Of a stretch of 64,000 nt of DNA, positions 42,405 to 50,856 are shown piece after piece. The DNA lies in contig JACKDL010000016.1 of assembly GCA_020633555.1 (NCBI GenBank), positions 62,001-126,000 of the forward strand. The letters run 5' to 3'. The DNA comes from Myxococcales bacterium. Lineage in GTDB: Bacteria > Myxococcota_A > Bradymonadia > UBA7976 > UBA1532. The notes under the pieces were generated by a model. That model was not told the origin of the DNA, ran no database searches, and saw nothing but the letters and a program-made list of their open reading frames with translations. The position numbers were made by a program, and so were the translations under genes. Position 1 is the first letter of the stretch, and each line of letters starts with the position of its first letter.

Positions 42405-43592
42405 ATGCGTGATCTCAACGAGCAGGTGAAGTGCGCCCGGACCCTGACCCCCACCGGCCTGGCCTTGGCCGTGGCCCTGTTCGCCGGCTGCGCGCCGGGC
42501 GGCGGCAGCGGCGGCAACGGGGGCAGCGGCGGCAGTGCGGGGGGCGCGGGCGGCGCGGGCGGCGGGGGCAGCGCGCCGGTGAGCTGCCGGGCCGACGCCG
42601 AGTGCGGGGCCGACGCCTACTGCGACCTCAGCGCGGCGGCGAAGTCGGGCGCCGCGCCGGCCGGGGGCGCCTTCAAGGACGGTGGTGCCTTCGAGTGTTT
42701 CGATGACTGCGTGTTCGACTGCGACGTGAACGACCTGGCGTGCGAGGCGGCCTGCGCCGATGAGTGCGGCCTGAACACGCTGCCCTGCGGCCAGCTCTGC
42801 GACGAGCTGTGCCAGGGCGACGCCGGGTGCGTCGCCGAGTGCGTGCCAGCCTGCGAAGCGGACCGGGCCGGCCAGCCGGGCGGGGGCGAGCAGCCGGGCG
42901 GGGGCGAGCAGCCGGGCGGGGGCGAGCAGCCGGGCGGGGGCGAGCAGCCGGGCGGCGAATTGCCCAACAACTGCGACGACTTGTGCGCGGCGCAGTGCGG
43001 CGGGCAGGCGCCCTGTGAGCAGGCGTGCGTGATGGCCTGCGAGGCCGAGGCGAGCGGCGGCGGCAACGGCGGCGGCAGCGCGGGCGGTGGGAACGCGGGC
43101 GGTGGCAACGGCGGCGGCGCGGCGCCCAGCGGCGTCTGCCGGCCCCGGCCGGCGGGCGGGGGGCAGCAGCCCGAGCCCGAGCCCGAGCAGCCCGCCGCCA
43201 TGAGTTGGGGTGGCACCTGGTCGTTCCAGGTGGCCTACACCGCGGAGTGCTCGTGGTCGGTGCGCGACATGCCGCCCGCCGCCCAGGACTACCGGGTGAC
43301 CGGGGTGCTGACCGCCGACGGCGGGGCGGTGACGGCCAGCTTCAACGGCGACAACTACATCATGACCGGCACGGGCAACGCCGAGCGGCTGCTGCTGTCG
43401 GGCGCCTTCCCGGGCCGCGATCACAACGGCGACGTGGCCAGCATCGTCGAGCGGGACAACACGGTGGAGATCACCATCACCGAGATCGTCGACGCGAACA
43501 CGGTGCGCGGGACCCTCAGCGGGCGCTACGACACCACGGGCGGCATCGGCTGCACCATCGCCGCCGGCGGCACGGTGGAGATGACCCGCTGA
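42405..43592 (+). CDS. Cys-rich lipoprotein with PGGGEQ repeats
   Basis: A 395-residue lipoprotein; the ATG at 42405 follows aaaggagcc and gives a signal ending ALFAGC. A Gly/Ser run comes next, then a region with ~20 Cys arranged in CxxxC pairs (FDDCVFDCDVNDLACEAAC and later CDDLCAAQCGG). A tandem PGGGEQ linker splits the two Cys clusters. The last ~130 residues form a beta-rich domain (GGTWSFQVAYTAECSW onward) with repeated DG/TG turns. No enzyme motif; probably a surface structural or binding protein. Confidence 0.65.
   Translation: MRDLNEQVKCARTLTPTGLALAVALFAGCAPGGGSGGNGGSGGSAGGAGGAGGGGSAPVSCRADAECGADAYCDLSAAAKSGAAPAGGAFKDGGAFECFDDCVFDCDVNDLACEAACADECGLNTLPCGQLCDELCQGDAGCVAECVPACEADRAGQPGGGEQPGGGEQPGGGEQPGGGEQPGGELPNNCDDLCAAQCGGQAPCEQACVMACEAEASGGGNGGGSAGGGNAGGGNGGGAAPSGVCRPRPAGGGQQPEPEPEQPAAMSWGGTWSFQVAYTAECSWSVRDMPPAAQDYRVTGVLTADGGAVTASFNGDNYIMTGTGNAERLLLSGAFPGRDHNGDVASIVERDNTVEITITEIVDANTVRGTLSGRYDTTGGIGCTIAAGGTVEMTR
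42876..42947 (+). repeat. Four perfect 18-bp in-frame repeats (PGGGEQ)
   Basis: Four identical copies of an 18-bp unit encode PGGGEQ in tandem; a fifth is partial. Identity at the DNA level implies recent slippage, so copy number may vary between strains. Confidence 0.85.
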
Positions 43593-43963
43593 GGTCACCC
43601 CCAAGCCCCCTGGCGATCAGCGTTTCCTCCCACCCGAACCACCTGGCGAACGCCGCCGCCGCCCATCGGCCCCACAACGCCTCGATCTTCAACTTCTCCC
43701 ACCCCCTTCGAATTGCCGCGACGGAGCGGGCGCCGGGCTGGCCGGCGATGGGGCGCCCGCAGCCCCCTGGGTGCGGCGAAGCCGCGGCCAGGGGGCGAGG
43801 ATTTGCCCCTGAGCTGGCCAGCCCGGCGCTCGCGGTGAGCGGCCACCCGCAGCCGAAGGGGTAGACCGGCGCCAGCCGGTCTACCCCGACACCCACACGG
43901 CCCGTCCCCACCTGGCCATCAGCCGCCCGAACCGACCTGAACCACCCAAGCCACCGCAGACCC
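43593..43963. other. 371-bp non-coding segment with two strong hairpins
   Basis: It lies between two convergent genes and has no convincing gene of its own. Hairpin A, 43763-43795: CCCCCTGG / CCAGGGGG with an inner GCGGC-GAA-GCCGC stem. Hairpin B, 43858-43887: listed as a terminator. The ORFs across it lack start context and family resemblance. Confidence 0.6.
43858..43887. terminator. Perfect 12-bp-stem hairpin, probable bidirectional terminator
   Basis: The stem GGGGTAGACCGG pairs with CCGGTCTACCCC around a 6-nt loop. It sits between convergent genes ending at 43592 and 43964. Its AT content (TAGA) is unusual for the locus, and there is no T-tract on either strand. Confidence 0.55.
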
Positions 43964-45442
43964 TCACGGCGTGGGCAGCAGCCGCCCCGTGAGGTGATCA
44001 AGGGCGGCCTGCCCGATGGCCACATCGGCCCGGGCCTGGGCCACCCGCAGGGCCGCCGCCCGGCGGTCCTGCTCGGCCACCACCCACGCCAGCGCGGTGT
44101 CGGCGCCGGCCTGGTGGCGGGCCCGCGCCGCCTCGGCGCTCTCGGCGGCCACCGCCGCCGTGGCCGTGGCCGCGGCGAGCTGGGCCTGGGCCGCCGCCAC
44201 TCCCTCGAGCTGCTGCACCGCCTGGGCCTCGGCCGCCTCGCGGGCCTGCTGCAGACGGGCGCGGGCGGCCCGCTCGGCCAGGCGGGCGCGCTCGGCCTCG
44301 GCGGCCCGCCCCGTACCCACCACCGGCAGGCTCAGGCTCAGGCCCACGTACCCACTGAGCGCCTCGCCGGTGGCGGTCATGCCCACCGCGTCGCCCAGCG
44401 ACTGATCGCCCAGGCCGGCGGCGCTCACCCAGGCGCTGGCGTCCAGCGCGGGCAGGGCCTGGTTCGCCGCGGCGTCCGCCTGGATGCGGGCCTGCTCGAC
44501 GGCGGCGGCCAGCTCGGCCAGATCGGGCGCCGCGGCGCGGGCCTCGGCGGCCACGGTGGCGGCCGGCGGTAGCTCCGGGGGCAGGGGCGGGGCCTCGGCG
44601 GCGATGGCCACCGGGGCGGCGGCGTCGCCCTCGATGAGCCGGGCCAGGGCCACCGTGCGCTGCCGGGCGAGGCTGCGGGCGCTGGCCAGGGCCTCGCGCA
44701 CCTGGGCCACCTGGGTGCGCAGGGGCAGGGTGTCGGTGGGGGGCAGGGCGCCGGCGTCCACCCGCTGGCGGGTCTCGTCGAGCTGCCGCTCGGCCACGGC
44801 CAGGGCAGCCACCTGGATGGCCTGGGCCGCCTGCGCCGCCCAGAGCTGCCACCAGGCGGTGCGCACGTCACGGGCCAGGGCGCTGGCGGTGCGCAGGCGG
44901 GCACGCTCGGCGGCGGTGCGGGCTTGGCCGGCAACCCCCAGCGCGGCCTCGCCGGCCGCGCGCCCGAAGCCCCGCAGCAGGGGCTGGGTGAGTCGCAGGG
45001 TGAGGTTGAGGCCGTAGGTGGGGCCCACGGTCACGCGCTGGGCCAGGAAGGGCTGCACCACGTCGCGGGCGGCGGTGTTGAAGCCCAGCTCGGCGCTCAC
45101 GGTGGTGCCGACGGCGAAGGGCTTGCTCAGGGCGAGCCGCCCCGTGAGGTCGTGGCCCATGGCCAGGTTGATGCCGTCGCCGCCCAGGCTGGGGGTGGTG
45201 CTGCGGGTGTAGCCCACCTCGGCGGTGAGGGTGGGCACGAAGCCGTGGGCCTCGCGCACCACGGCCTGCTGGGCCTGCTCGGCGGCCAGCAGCGCGGCGC
45301 GCAGGCCGGGGTCGCGCTCGGCGGCCCGGACCACGGCGTCGTCGGGCCCCAGGGGGGCGGCTGCCACGGGCGCAGCGAGGCAGAAGCAGGTCAGGGCCAG
45401 CCACGACGGGCGGGCCACGCTGGACAGACGGCGGCTACTCAT
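43964..45442 (-). CDS. TolC-family outer-membrane efflux protein
   Basis: A 492-residue protein with a signal peptide (LALTCFCLAAPVAAAP). Two halves of long Ala/Glu/Gln coiled-coil helices (for example LAVAERQLDETRQRVDAGAL and ARHQAGADTALAWVVAEQD) alternate with beta-barrel strands, the TolC duplication. It forms the outer-membrane duct for the MacA-type adaptor and ABC permease encoded upstream. The ATG at 45442 overlaps the permease stop by 8 bp. Confidence 0.85.
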   Translation of the reverse strand: MSSRRLSSVARPSWLALTCFCLAAPVAAAPLGPDDAVVRAAERDPGLRAALLAAEQAQQAVVREAHGFVPTLTAEVGYTRSTTPSLGGDGINLAMGHDLTGRLALSKPFAVGTTVSAELGFNTAARDVVQPFLAQRVTVGPTYGLNLTLRLTQPLLRGFGRAAGEAALGVAGQARTAAERARLRTASALARDVRTAWWQLWAAQAAQAIQVAALAVAERQLDETRQRVDAGALPPTDTLPLRTQVAQVREALASARSLARQRTVALARLIEGDAAAPVAIAAEAPPLPPELPPAATVAAEARAAAPDLAELAAAVEQARIQADAAANQALPALDASAWVSAAGLGDQSLGDAVGMTATGEALSGYVGLSLSLPVVGTGRAAEAERARLAERAARARLQQAREAAEAQAVQQLEGVAAAQAQLAAATATAAVAAESAEAARARHQAGADTALAWVVAEQDRRAAALRVAQARADVAIGQAALDHLTGRLLPTP

Positions 45443-46637
45443 GGCGCAACGCCTCGATGGGGTCCAGGTGGGCGGCCTTGCGGGCGGGGACGTAGCCGAA
45501 CACCACGCCCACGCCGGCCGAGAACACGAAGGCGAGCAGGCTCACGTTGGGCACGAAGACGTAGGGCAGGCCCAGCTTGCTCGTGGCCAGGTACGAGCCG
45601 CCGACGCCGAGCCCGATGCCGATCAGGCCGCCCAGCGTGGACAGCAGCGCAGCCTCCACCAGGAACTGGCGCATCACCTCGGCGCCCCGGGCGCCCACGG
45701 CCATGCGCACGCCGATCTCGCGGGTCCGCTCGGTGACCGACACCAGCATGATGTTCATGATCCCGATGCCGCCCACCAGCAGGCTCACGGCGGCGATGCC
45801 CCCCAGCAGGGTGGTCAGCACGTCGTTCGACTGGTTCACCCGGGCGGCGATCTCCTTCATGTCGCGCACGGCGAAGTCGTCGGCCTGGCCGGGCCCGATG
45901 CGGCGGCGCTCGCGGAGCAGGGCCTCGATGTCGGCCTGGGCCTGGGCGGTGCGGCCGTCGTTGGCCGAGACGAACACCATCGGCACGTGCGTGTTGCCCG
46001 CCAGGCGGCGCTGCACCGTGCGGATGGGCATGGCGATGAAGTCGTCGGGATCGTCGCCCATCATCGACTGCTTGCTCTGCAGCACGCCGATGACCTCGCA
46101 CGACACGGCCCCCACCCGCAGGCGCTCGCCCAGGGGCGGCTGCCCGGCGAACAGCTCCTTGTTCACGGTGGCGCCCAGCACGCACACCGGGGCGGCGCCG
46201 TTGAGCTCGAAGGCCTCGAAGGGGCGCCCCTGGGCCAGGGGCCAGTCGCGCACGGTGAAGAAGGCGTTGTCGGTGCCGGTGATCTTGGTGGGCCAGTTGC
46301 GGTTGCCCCAGACGGCCAGGCCGCTGGCGCCTGCGGTGGGGGCCACGGTCACGCCGGGCACCTCGCGGCGCAGGGCGGCCACGTCGTCCAGATCGAAGGG
46401 CTGGGCGTCGCCGCGGGCGCCGTGAGGGCCCGGGCCGCCGGCGCCGGGGTGCACCATCAGCAGGTTCTGGCCCAGGCTGGCGATCTGCTCGGTGACCGAC
46501 TTCTTCGCGGCCTCGCCGAGCTGCACCATGCCGATCACGGCGCCCACGCCGATGACCACGCCCAACATGGTCAGCAGCGACCGCAGCGGGTTGCGGGCGA
46601 TGGCCTGCAGGGCCATGGCCACGGTCTGGGCGATCAC
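45435..46637 (-). CDS. MacB-type ABC transporter permease
   Basis: A 400-residue inner-membrane protein starting at GTG 46637, which overlaps the ATPase stop. One N-terminal TM helix (LRSLLTMLGVVIGVGAVIGM) is followed by a ~220-residue periplasmic domain and three C-terminal TM helices, the FtsX/MacB layout, with the signature SVTERTREIGVRMAVGAR. It couples ATP hydrolysis to export of peptides, lipopeptides or macrolide-like compounds through TolC. Here permease and ATPase are separate genes, unlike fused MacB. Confidence 0.85.
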   Translation of the reverse strand: MIAQTVAMALQAIARNPLRSLLTMLGVVIGVGAVIGMVQLGEAAKKSVTEQIASLGQNLLMVHPGAGGPGPHGARGDAQPFDLDDVAALRREVPGVTVAPTAGASGLAVWGNRNWPTKITGTDNAFFTVRDWPLAQGRPFEAFELNGAAPVCVLGATVNKELFAGQPPLGERLRVGAVSCEVIGVLQSKQSMMGDDPDDFIAMPIRTVQRRLAGNTHVPMVFVSANDGRTAQAQADIEALLRERRRIGPGQADDFAVRDMKEIAARVNQSNDVLTTLLGGIAAVSLLVGGIGIMNIMLVSVTERTREIGVRMAVGARGAEVMRQFLVEAALLSTLGGLIGIGLGVGGSYLATSKLGLPYVFVPNVSLLAFVFSAGVGVVFGYVPARKAAHLDPIEALRHE

Positions 46638-47338
46638 GCCAGCACCTCGGCGGGCGGGCCGTCCCGCTGGACCAGGCCGTCGCTGAACCACAGCACCCGC
46701 TGGGCGAAGGCGGCGGCCTCGGCCTCGTGGGTCACCATGACCACCGTGATCCCGCGCTCGCGGTTCAGACGCTGCAGCAGGCCCAGCAGCTCGGCGCTGC
46801 GGGCGCTGTCGAGGTTGCCGGTGGGCTCGTCGGCGAGCACCACGTCGGGGTGGGTCACCAGGGCGCGGGCCACGGCCACCCGCTGCTGCTGCCCACCCGA
46901 GAGCTGGGCGGGGCCGTGGTGGGCGCGATCGGCCAGCCCCACCAGATCCAGCATCTCCAGCGCCCGGCGCAGCCGCTCGCGGCGGGGCACCCGCTGGTAG
47001 ATCAGGGGCAGCATGACGTTGTCCAGCGCGCTGGTGCGGGGCAGCAGGTTGAAGCTCTGGAACACAAAACCCAGGTAGTGCCGGCGCAGCAGGGCGAGCT
47101 GGTCGCGGTCGCAGCGGCCCACGTCCACGTCGCGGAAGCGGTACTGGCCGGCGGTGGGGCGGTCCAGGGCGCCCAGCACGTTCATGCAGGTGCTCTTGCC
47201 CGAGCCGCTGGCGCCCATGACGGCCACGAACTCGCCGGCCTGGATCGTGAAGCTGACGCCCGCCAGCGCGCGCACCTCGGTGCTGCCCTGGCCGTAGATC
47301 CGGGTCACGTCGCGCAGGGCGATGAGCGGGGCGCTCAT
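46634..47338 (-). CDS. ABC transporter ATPase (MacB/LolD type)
   Basis: A 234-residue cytoplasmic protein. Walker A GASGSGKS, signature LSGGQQQRVAVARAL and Walker B VVLADEPTGNLDS are complete, and YLGFVFQSFNLLP is the Q-loop of the MacB/LolD/FtsE group. It powers the permease encoded next; both junctions overlap by 4 bp, implying coupled translation in the order adaptor, ATPase, permease, TolC. Confidence 0.9.
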   Translation of the reverse strand: MSAPLIALRDVTRIYGQGSTEVRALAGVSFTIQAGEFVAVMGASGSGKSTCMNVLGALDRPTAGQYRFRDVDVGRCDRDQLALLRRHYLGFVFQSFNLLPRTSALDNVMLPLIYQRVPRRERLRRALEMLDLVGLADRAHHGPAQLSGGQQQRVAVARALVTHPDVVLADEPTGNLDSARSAELLGLLQRLNRERGITVVMVTHEAEAAAFAQRVLWFSDGLVQRDGPPAEVLA

Positions 47339-48666
47339 GACGGGCCCCCGGCGGTGCGGTCGGCGCCCGCGCTGTCCAGCCCGGTGATCACCGCCTGGCC
47401 GGCCTGCAACGGGCCCCCCGTCACCTGGGTCCAGGTGCCGTCCGTCACGCCCGTCTCGACGGGCACCGGGCGGGGCGCGCCGTCCTCCAGCACCCACACC
47501 TGCGGGCCCTTGGGGCGGGCCTTCGCGGCGGCGCCCGCGCTCTGCCGCTTGGGCCGGCCGGTGCCCAGCAACCCCGGCGGGCCCGGCGGGCCGCCCATGC
47601 GCGGCGCCTGCGCCTGAGGTGGCGTGAAGCGCAGCGCCGCGTTGGGCACCCGCAGCGCGTCATCCACCTTCTGGGCGGTGATGTGCGCCGTGGCGGTCAT
47701 GCCGGGCCGCAGCCGCAGCTCGGGGTTCGCCACGGCGACCTGCACCTCGTAGGTCACCACGTTCTGGCTGGTGGTGGGCGCGAAGCGCACGCTGGACACC
47801 TGGCCGGCGAAGGTCAGGCCGGGCCACGCATCGACGGTGAACTGGGCCGCCTGGCCCGTGGCCACCCGCCCGACGTCGGCCTCGTCCACCGCCAGCTCCA
47901 GGCGCATGCGGCGCAGATCCTCGGCCACGGTGAACAGCACGGGGGTCTGCAGCGAGGCCGCCACGGCGTTGCCCGGCTCGACGCTGCGGGTGAGCACGAT
48001 GCCGTCGATGGGCGCCTTGATCTCGGCCTTCTCCAGATCGGTGCGCACCTGATCCACCTTCGCGCGGGCCAGCCGCTCCTGGGCCTGGGCGCTCGCGTGG
48101 GCGGCCTTGGCCCGGGCGTGGGCGGCGACGGCCTGCTCCAGCCCCTGGGCGGCGGCCAGGCCCCGGTCGGTGAGGGTCCGCGCCCGCGCGAGGGCCAGGC
48201 GGGCCTCGTCCTGGGTGGCCTTGGCCTGCTGCCGGGCGGCGCGGGCGGCGGCGAGCTGGGCCTCGGCCTGCTCGAGCTGAGTGCGCAGCGGCTCGGGATC
48301 CAGGCGCGCCATCACCTGCCCGGCGGTCACCCGGTCGTTCGCGTCGACGGCCACCGCCACCACGCGGCCCGAGATCTCGGCGCCCACCTCCACCGTGCGC
48401 ACGGGCTGGAGCGAGCCGGTGGCCACCACCTGCACCGCGATGATCCCGGGCTCGACGGGCGCGGTGCGGTAGCGCACGGGGGTGGGCGGGGCGGCGCCGC
48501 GCTGCCAGGCCCACGCGATGCCGCCTGCCGCGGTGGCCAGCACCAGCAAGGCCCCCAGGCGGCGGCGCCAGCGGCCGCGCCCATCCAGGCCCAGGCGGCG
48601 GCGCACGTCGGCGGCCGGATCGGCGGTCGGGTCGGTGGGGGGGCGGGGGGCGGCAAGCTCGGCCAT
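47335..48666 (-). CDS. macA: MacA/HlyD-type periplasmic adaptor
   Basis: A 443-residue protein starting at ATG 48666 (gggagcc upstream). An N-terminal cytoplasmic tail of ~35 residues is followed by one TM helix (LGALLVLATAAGGIAWAW). The lipoyl half-motif GAEISGRVVAVAVDANDRV, a coiled-coil hairpin at ~125-230, and the second lipoyl half AEIKAPIDGIVLTRSVEPGN define the membrane-fusion family. It bridges the permease to TolC. An unusual Pro/Gly-rich insert (APRMGGPPGPPGLLG) lies in the C-terminal membrane-proximal region. First gene of the exporter operon. Confidence 0.85.
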   Translation of the reverse strand: MAELAAPRPPTDPTADPAADVRRRLGLDGRGRWRRRLGALLVLATAAGGIAWAWQRGAAPPTPVRYRTAPVEPGIIAVQVVATGSLQPVRTVEVGAEISGRVVAVAVDANDRVTAGQVMARLDPEPLRTQLEQAEAQLAAARAARQQAKATQDEARLALARARTLTDRGLAAAQGLEQAVAAHARAKAAHASAQAQERLARAKVDQVRTDLEKAEIKAPIDGIVLTRSVEPGNAVAASLQTPVLFTVAEDLRRMRLELAVDEADVGRVATGQAAQFTVDAWPGLTFAGQVSSVRFAPTTSQNVVTYEVQVAVANPELRLRPGMTATAHITAQKVDDALRVPNAALRFTPPQAQAPRMGGPPGPPGLLGTGRPKRQSAGAAAKARPKGPQVWVLEDGAPRPVPVETGVTDGTWTQVTGGPLQAGQAVITGLDSAGADRTAGGPS

Positions 48667-48841
48667 GATCGGCTCCCATCGGTCGCGGCGAGGGGGGTCC
48701 GCGACGGTTCCATCATCGGGGCCGCGCCGGCGGCGTTCCTGGGGGTTTGCGTGCCCGTTTCGTATCCGCCTGGGCGGCCCCGCCGGGCCTGCGGTGACAG
48801 ACCGATACACAAGCCCCACGGGCCCCGGGGCCGGGCTGGGC

Positions 48842-48847
48842 TACAGT
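48842..48847 (+). promoter_or_regulatory. -10-like TACAGT 6 nt before the response-regulator ATG
   Basis: TACAGT ends 6 nt before the ATG at 48854. No Shine-Dalgarno sequence fits, so this is another candidate leaderless start. The 187-bp gap to macA must also hold the exporter promoter. Confidence 0.4.
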
Positions 48848-48853
48848 GCAGCC

Positions 48854-49555
48854 ATGCGCGCCGACCGCCCCCGCCTGCTGCTCGTGGAGGACGACCCCCG
48901 CCTGGCCGAGCTGGTGCGCGAGTACCTGACCCAGCAGGGGTTCGCCGTCGCCCACGAGGCCCGCGGCGATCGCGCCGTCGAGCGAATCCTGGCCGAGCCC
49001 CCCGACCTGGTGATCCTCGACCTCATGCTGCCCGGCCTGGACGGCCTGTCGGTGTGCCGCCAGATCCGGCCCCGCTACACCGGCGGCGTGCTCATGCTCA
49101 CCGCCCGCGGCGACGAGGTGGACGAGGTGGTGGGCCTGGAGGTGGGCGCCGACGACTACCTGGCCAAGCCCGTGCGCCCGCGGCTGCTGCTGGCCCACGT
49201 GAACGCCCTGCTGCGGCGGGTGAGCGCGCCGCCGGATCCGGCGGTGGATCAGCGGCTGGGGGTGGGCGACCTGGTGATCGACGCGGGGGCCCGGTCGGTG
49301 ACCGTGGCGGGTGCGCCCGTTTCGCTCACCACCGCCGAGTTCGACCTGCTGTGGTTCCTGGCCGAGCGCGCTGGCGAGGTGGTGGCCCGCGAGGTCATCT
49401 ACCCGGCCCTGCGCGGCATTGAGTACGACGGCCTGGACCGGTCGATGGACCTGCGCGTGGCGCGGCTGCGCCGCAAGCTGGGCGATGACGCCCAGGATCC
49501 CCGCCGGCTGAAGTCGGTGCGCGGGGTGGGCTACCTGCTGGCGCGCGACCCATGA
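48854..49555 (+). CDS. OmpR-family response regulator
   Basis: A 233-residue protein. The receiver domain has the acidic pair in LLVEDDPRLAELV, phospho-acceptor Asp56 in VILDLMLPG, and the conserved Lys in LAKPVRPR. The C-terminal winged helix ends RRLKSVRGVGYLLAR, typical of the OmpR/RstA group. It overlaps the histidine kinase gene by 4 bp. Its position divergent from the exporter operon makes control of that operon the simplest hypothesis. Confidence 0.9.
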   Translation: MRADRPRLLLVEDDPRLAELVREYLTQQGFAVAHEARGDRAVERILAEPPDLVILDLMLPGLDGLSVCRQIRPRYTGGVLMLTARGDEVDEVVGLEVGADDYLAKPVRPRLLLAHVNALLRRVSAPPDPAVDQRLGVGDLVIDAGARSVTVAGAPVSLTTAEFDLLWFLAERAGEVVAREVIYPALRGIEYDGLDRSMDLRVARLRRKLGDDAQDPRRLKSVRGVGYLLARDP

Positions 49556-50856
49556 CCCGCCGGCTGGTGCTGAGCGTGGCCCTGGCCATCGCGGGGGCCA
49601 TCGTCCTGGCGGCCTTCTGGCAGCGCTGGGCCTTCCACACCTTCGTGGTGGACCCCGAGCTCGAGCAGGGCGAGCTGACCCGCGGGCGCGTGGGCAACCT
49701 GGCCGGGCGGGTGGCCCGGGCGGCGGCGCAGGGGCTGGAACCGGCGGCCGTGGGCGCCGCGGTCCACGCGCCGGGCCAGGCCGCTCAGGCGCCGCCCGCC
49801 GACGCCCCCATGCGCCTGCGCACCCACGGGGTGACGCTGCACATCGAGCAGCCCACGCCAGCGGCCCTGTGGATCACCGCCGTGGACGGGGCGCGCGTCG
49901 TGCGCGTGGGCCCCATCCCGCTGGACGGGCGCCCGGACGCGCTGTGGTGGATCCTGGGTACGGTGGCGTTGGTGGTGGGCCTGCTGGCGGCCCTGCTGGT
50001 GGCGGTGCCGCTGGCCCGCAGCCTGGATCGCCTGGCCGCGGCCGCCCGGCGCATCGCGGGTGGCGATCTGAGCGCGCGGGCGGCGGTGCGCCGGGGCCCC
50101 GTGCGCACGCTGGCCGACGACTTCAACGCCATGGCCGCGCACAACCAGCGCCTGGTGGAGAGCCAGGAGCACCTGCTGCAGGCCGTGTCCCACGAGCTGC
50201 GCACCCCCTGCGCCCGCATCCGCTTCGCCATCGAGATGTTGGAGACCGACGCCGAGCCCGGCCAGCGGGCCCGACGCGTGGCGGGCATCGACCAGGATCT
50301 GGATGAGCTGGAAGGCCTGGTGGACGAGCTGCTGACCTACGCCCGCGCCCGGGCCGCCGGGGTCACCGCCGAGCGGGCGCCCTTGCCCGTGGCCGACGAG
50401 CTCGCGCGGCTGGTGGCGGATGTAGGCGGCCGCCGCGCCGGGGTGGCCGTCACCGTCGGCCCCGTGTCGCCGGCGCTGGTGGTCCACGCCGAGGCCCGCA
50501 CCTTCCGCCGGGCCCTGCGCAACCTGCTGTTGAACGCCGTGCGCTACGCCGAGGGCGCGGTGGTGGTGCACGCCCACGCCGAGGCCGACGGGGTGTGCAT
50601 CACCGTGGCCGACGACGGCCCCGGCATCCCCGCCGCGGATCGCGAGCGGGTGTTCGAGCCCTTCACTCGCCTGGATCCCAGCCGCAGCCGTGCCGGCGGC
50701 GGCGTGGGCCTGGGCCTGGCCATCGTGCGCCGGATCCTGCAGCTACACGGCGGCCGCGCCTGGGTGGAGGCCGACGCCACGCTGGGCGGCGCCCGCGTGG
50801 TGACCCGCTGGCCGGCGGGCGGCGCTACAGGAAGCGCCTCCACACCGGGTGGGTGA
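49552..50856 (+). CDS. Sensor histidine kinase (RstB/EnvZ-like)
   Basis: A 434-residue membrane protein. TM1 lies at ~5-23, a ~105-residue periplasmic sensor domain follows, and TM2 at ~128-150. A HAMP segment leads to the dimerisation helix with His214 in VSHELRTPCARIRF. N-box LRNLLLNAVRYA, G1 VADDGPGIP and G2 GGVGLGLAIVRRI complete the ATPase domain. Partner of the response regulator upstream. Its 3' end overlaps the convergent enoyl-CoA hydratase gene by 32 bp. Confidence 0.9.
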   Translation: MTRRLVLSVALAIAGAIVLAAFWQRWAFHTFVVDPELEQGELTRGRVGNLAGRVARAAAQGLEPAAVGAAVHAPGQAAQAPPADAPMRLRTHGVTLHIEQPTPAALWITAVDGARVVRVGPIPLDGRPDALWWILGTVALVVGLLAALLVAVPLARSLDRLAAAARRIAGGDLSARAAVRRGPVRTLADDFNAMAAHNQRLVESQEHLLQAVSHELRTPCARIRFAIEMLETDAEPGQRARRVAGIDQDLDELEGLVDELLTYARARAAGVTAERAPLPVADELARLVADVGGRRAGVAVTVGPVSPALVVHAEARTFRRALRNLLLNAVRYAEGAVVVHAHAEADGVCITVADDGPGIPAADRERVFEPFTRLDPSRSRAGGGVGLGLAIVRRILQLHGGRAWVEADATLGGARVVTRWPAGGATGSASTPGG

